From assembly GCA_000310025.1 (NCBI GenBank), contig FN648430.1, forward strand, positions 17,478 through 81,477: a DNA stretch of 64,000 nucleotides, given 5' to 3'. The notes beneath the pieces were generated by a model that did not search any database, was not told where the DNA came from, and saw only the letters and a program-made list of their open reading frames with translations. Made by a program: the position numbers and the translations under genes. Source of the DNA: Ectocarpus siliculosus (taxonomy: Eukaryota; Sar; Phaeophyceae; Ectocarpales; Ectocarpaceae). Below are positions 63,935 through 64,000 of the stretch, piece by piece. Every line of letters begins with the position of its first letter. Within the stretch, counting starts at the first letter, position 1.

Positions 63935-64000
63935 GGTGCACAAAAAAAAAAATTCCGACACCTAACCCCCAAAACTTTTTTTGGGGCCCTTCGGGGGGGG
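63935..64000 (+). repeat. CCGACACCTAACC repeat, copy 3 (cut by window edge)
   Basis: TTCCGACACCTAACCCCC, then AAAACTTTTTTTGGGGCCC and a G run that reaches the end of the window. The upstream GGGTGCAC is shared with copy 2. 63171-63934 shows no supportable gene; the stretch 63350-63405 resembles 45800-45860. Confidence 0.6.

Overview
This window is TE-dense eukaryotic nuclear DNA, about half G+C. It has many short exons with GT-AG boundaries, two related Ty3/gypsy elements, an APE-type LINE, several families of miniature inverted-repeat elements, tRNA-derived repeats, satellites and one 370-bp assembly gap. No operon, ribosome-binding site or CRISPR was seen. A stramenopile alga, possibly a brown alga, fits the mix of short GT-AG exons, tandem repeats and degraded unknown genes. 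That is inference, because no taxon-diagnostic gene is present.

Layout. 0.16-0.96 kb is a PIF/Harbinger-like MITE. 1.5-4.6 kb plus 15.5-15.7 kb on the minus strand look like pieces of one C2H2-type zinc-finger gene. A 0.9-kb MITE sits in one intron, and a complete 10.4-kb Ty3/gypsy element (4902-15338, minus strand) sits in another. That element has near-identical LTRs, a PBS, a purine tract, a structured satellite in its leader, gag with a C-terminal CCCH finger, and a pol that follows gag in frame after one UGA and a potential H-type pseudoknot. 16.7-17.9 kb is an 86-bp tandem repeat holding a second copy of the 0.9-kb MITE. 18.2-24.5 kb is an older, wrecked relative of the Ty3 element (plus strand) that keeps the gag-UGA-pol layout with a downstream stem-loop. 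It has a roughly 1-kb DNA insertion, a large deletion and a 3' LTR.

24.5-35 kb is mostly non-coding, with a tandem tRNA-like array (28.9-29.4 kb), one copy of an unknown Cys-motif gene family (30.7-32.1 kb, minus) and scattered exon-like stretches. 35.2-39.7 kb (plus) holds a first exon, the gap, and a multi-exon gene with intact splice phases but several stops. 40-46 kb is repeats: a 72-bp minisatellite, an approximately 870-bp tRNA-headed tandem pair, and a Tc1/mariner-like MITE. 47.7-53.1 kb (minus) carries exons of one or two unrecognised genes. 55.6-57.0 kb (plus) is the second copy of the Cys-motif family. 59.1-62.8 kb (minus) is a nearly intact LINE.

Most content is selfish DNA and its debris; no cellular pathway can be read from it. 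The most interesting signals are the conserved gag-UGA-structure-pol arrangement in two diverged Ty3 elements, the structured satellite inside a retrotransposon leader, the retrotransposon-in-intron gene model, and a short degraded coding module that recurs at least five times.
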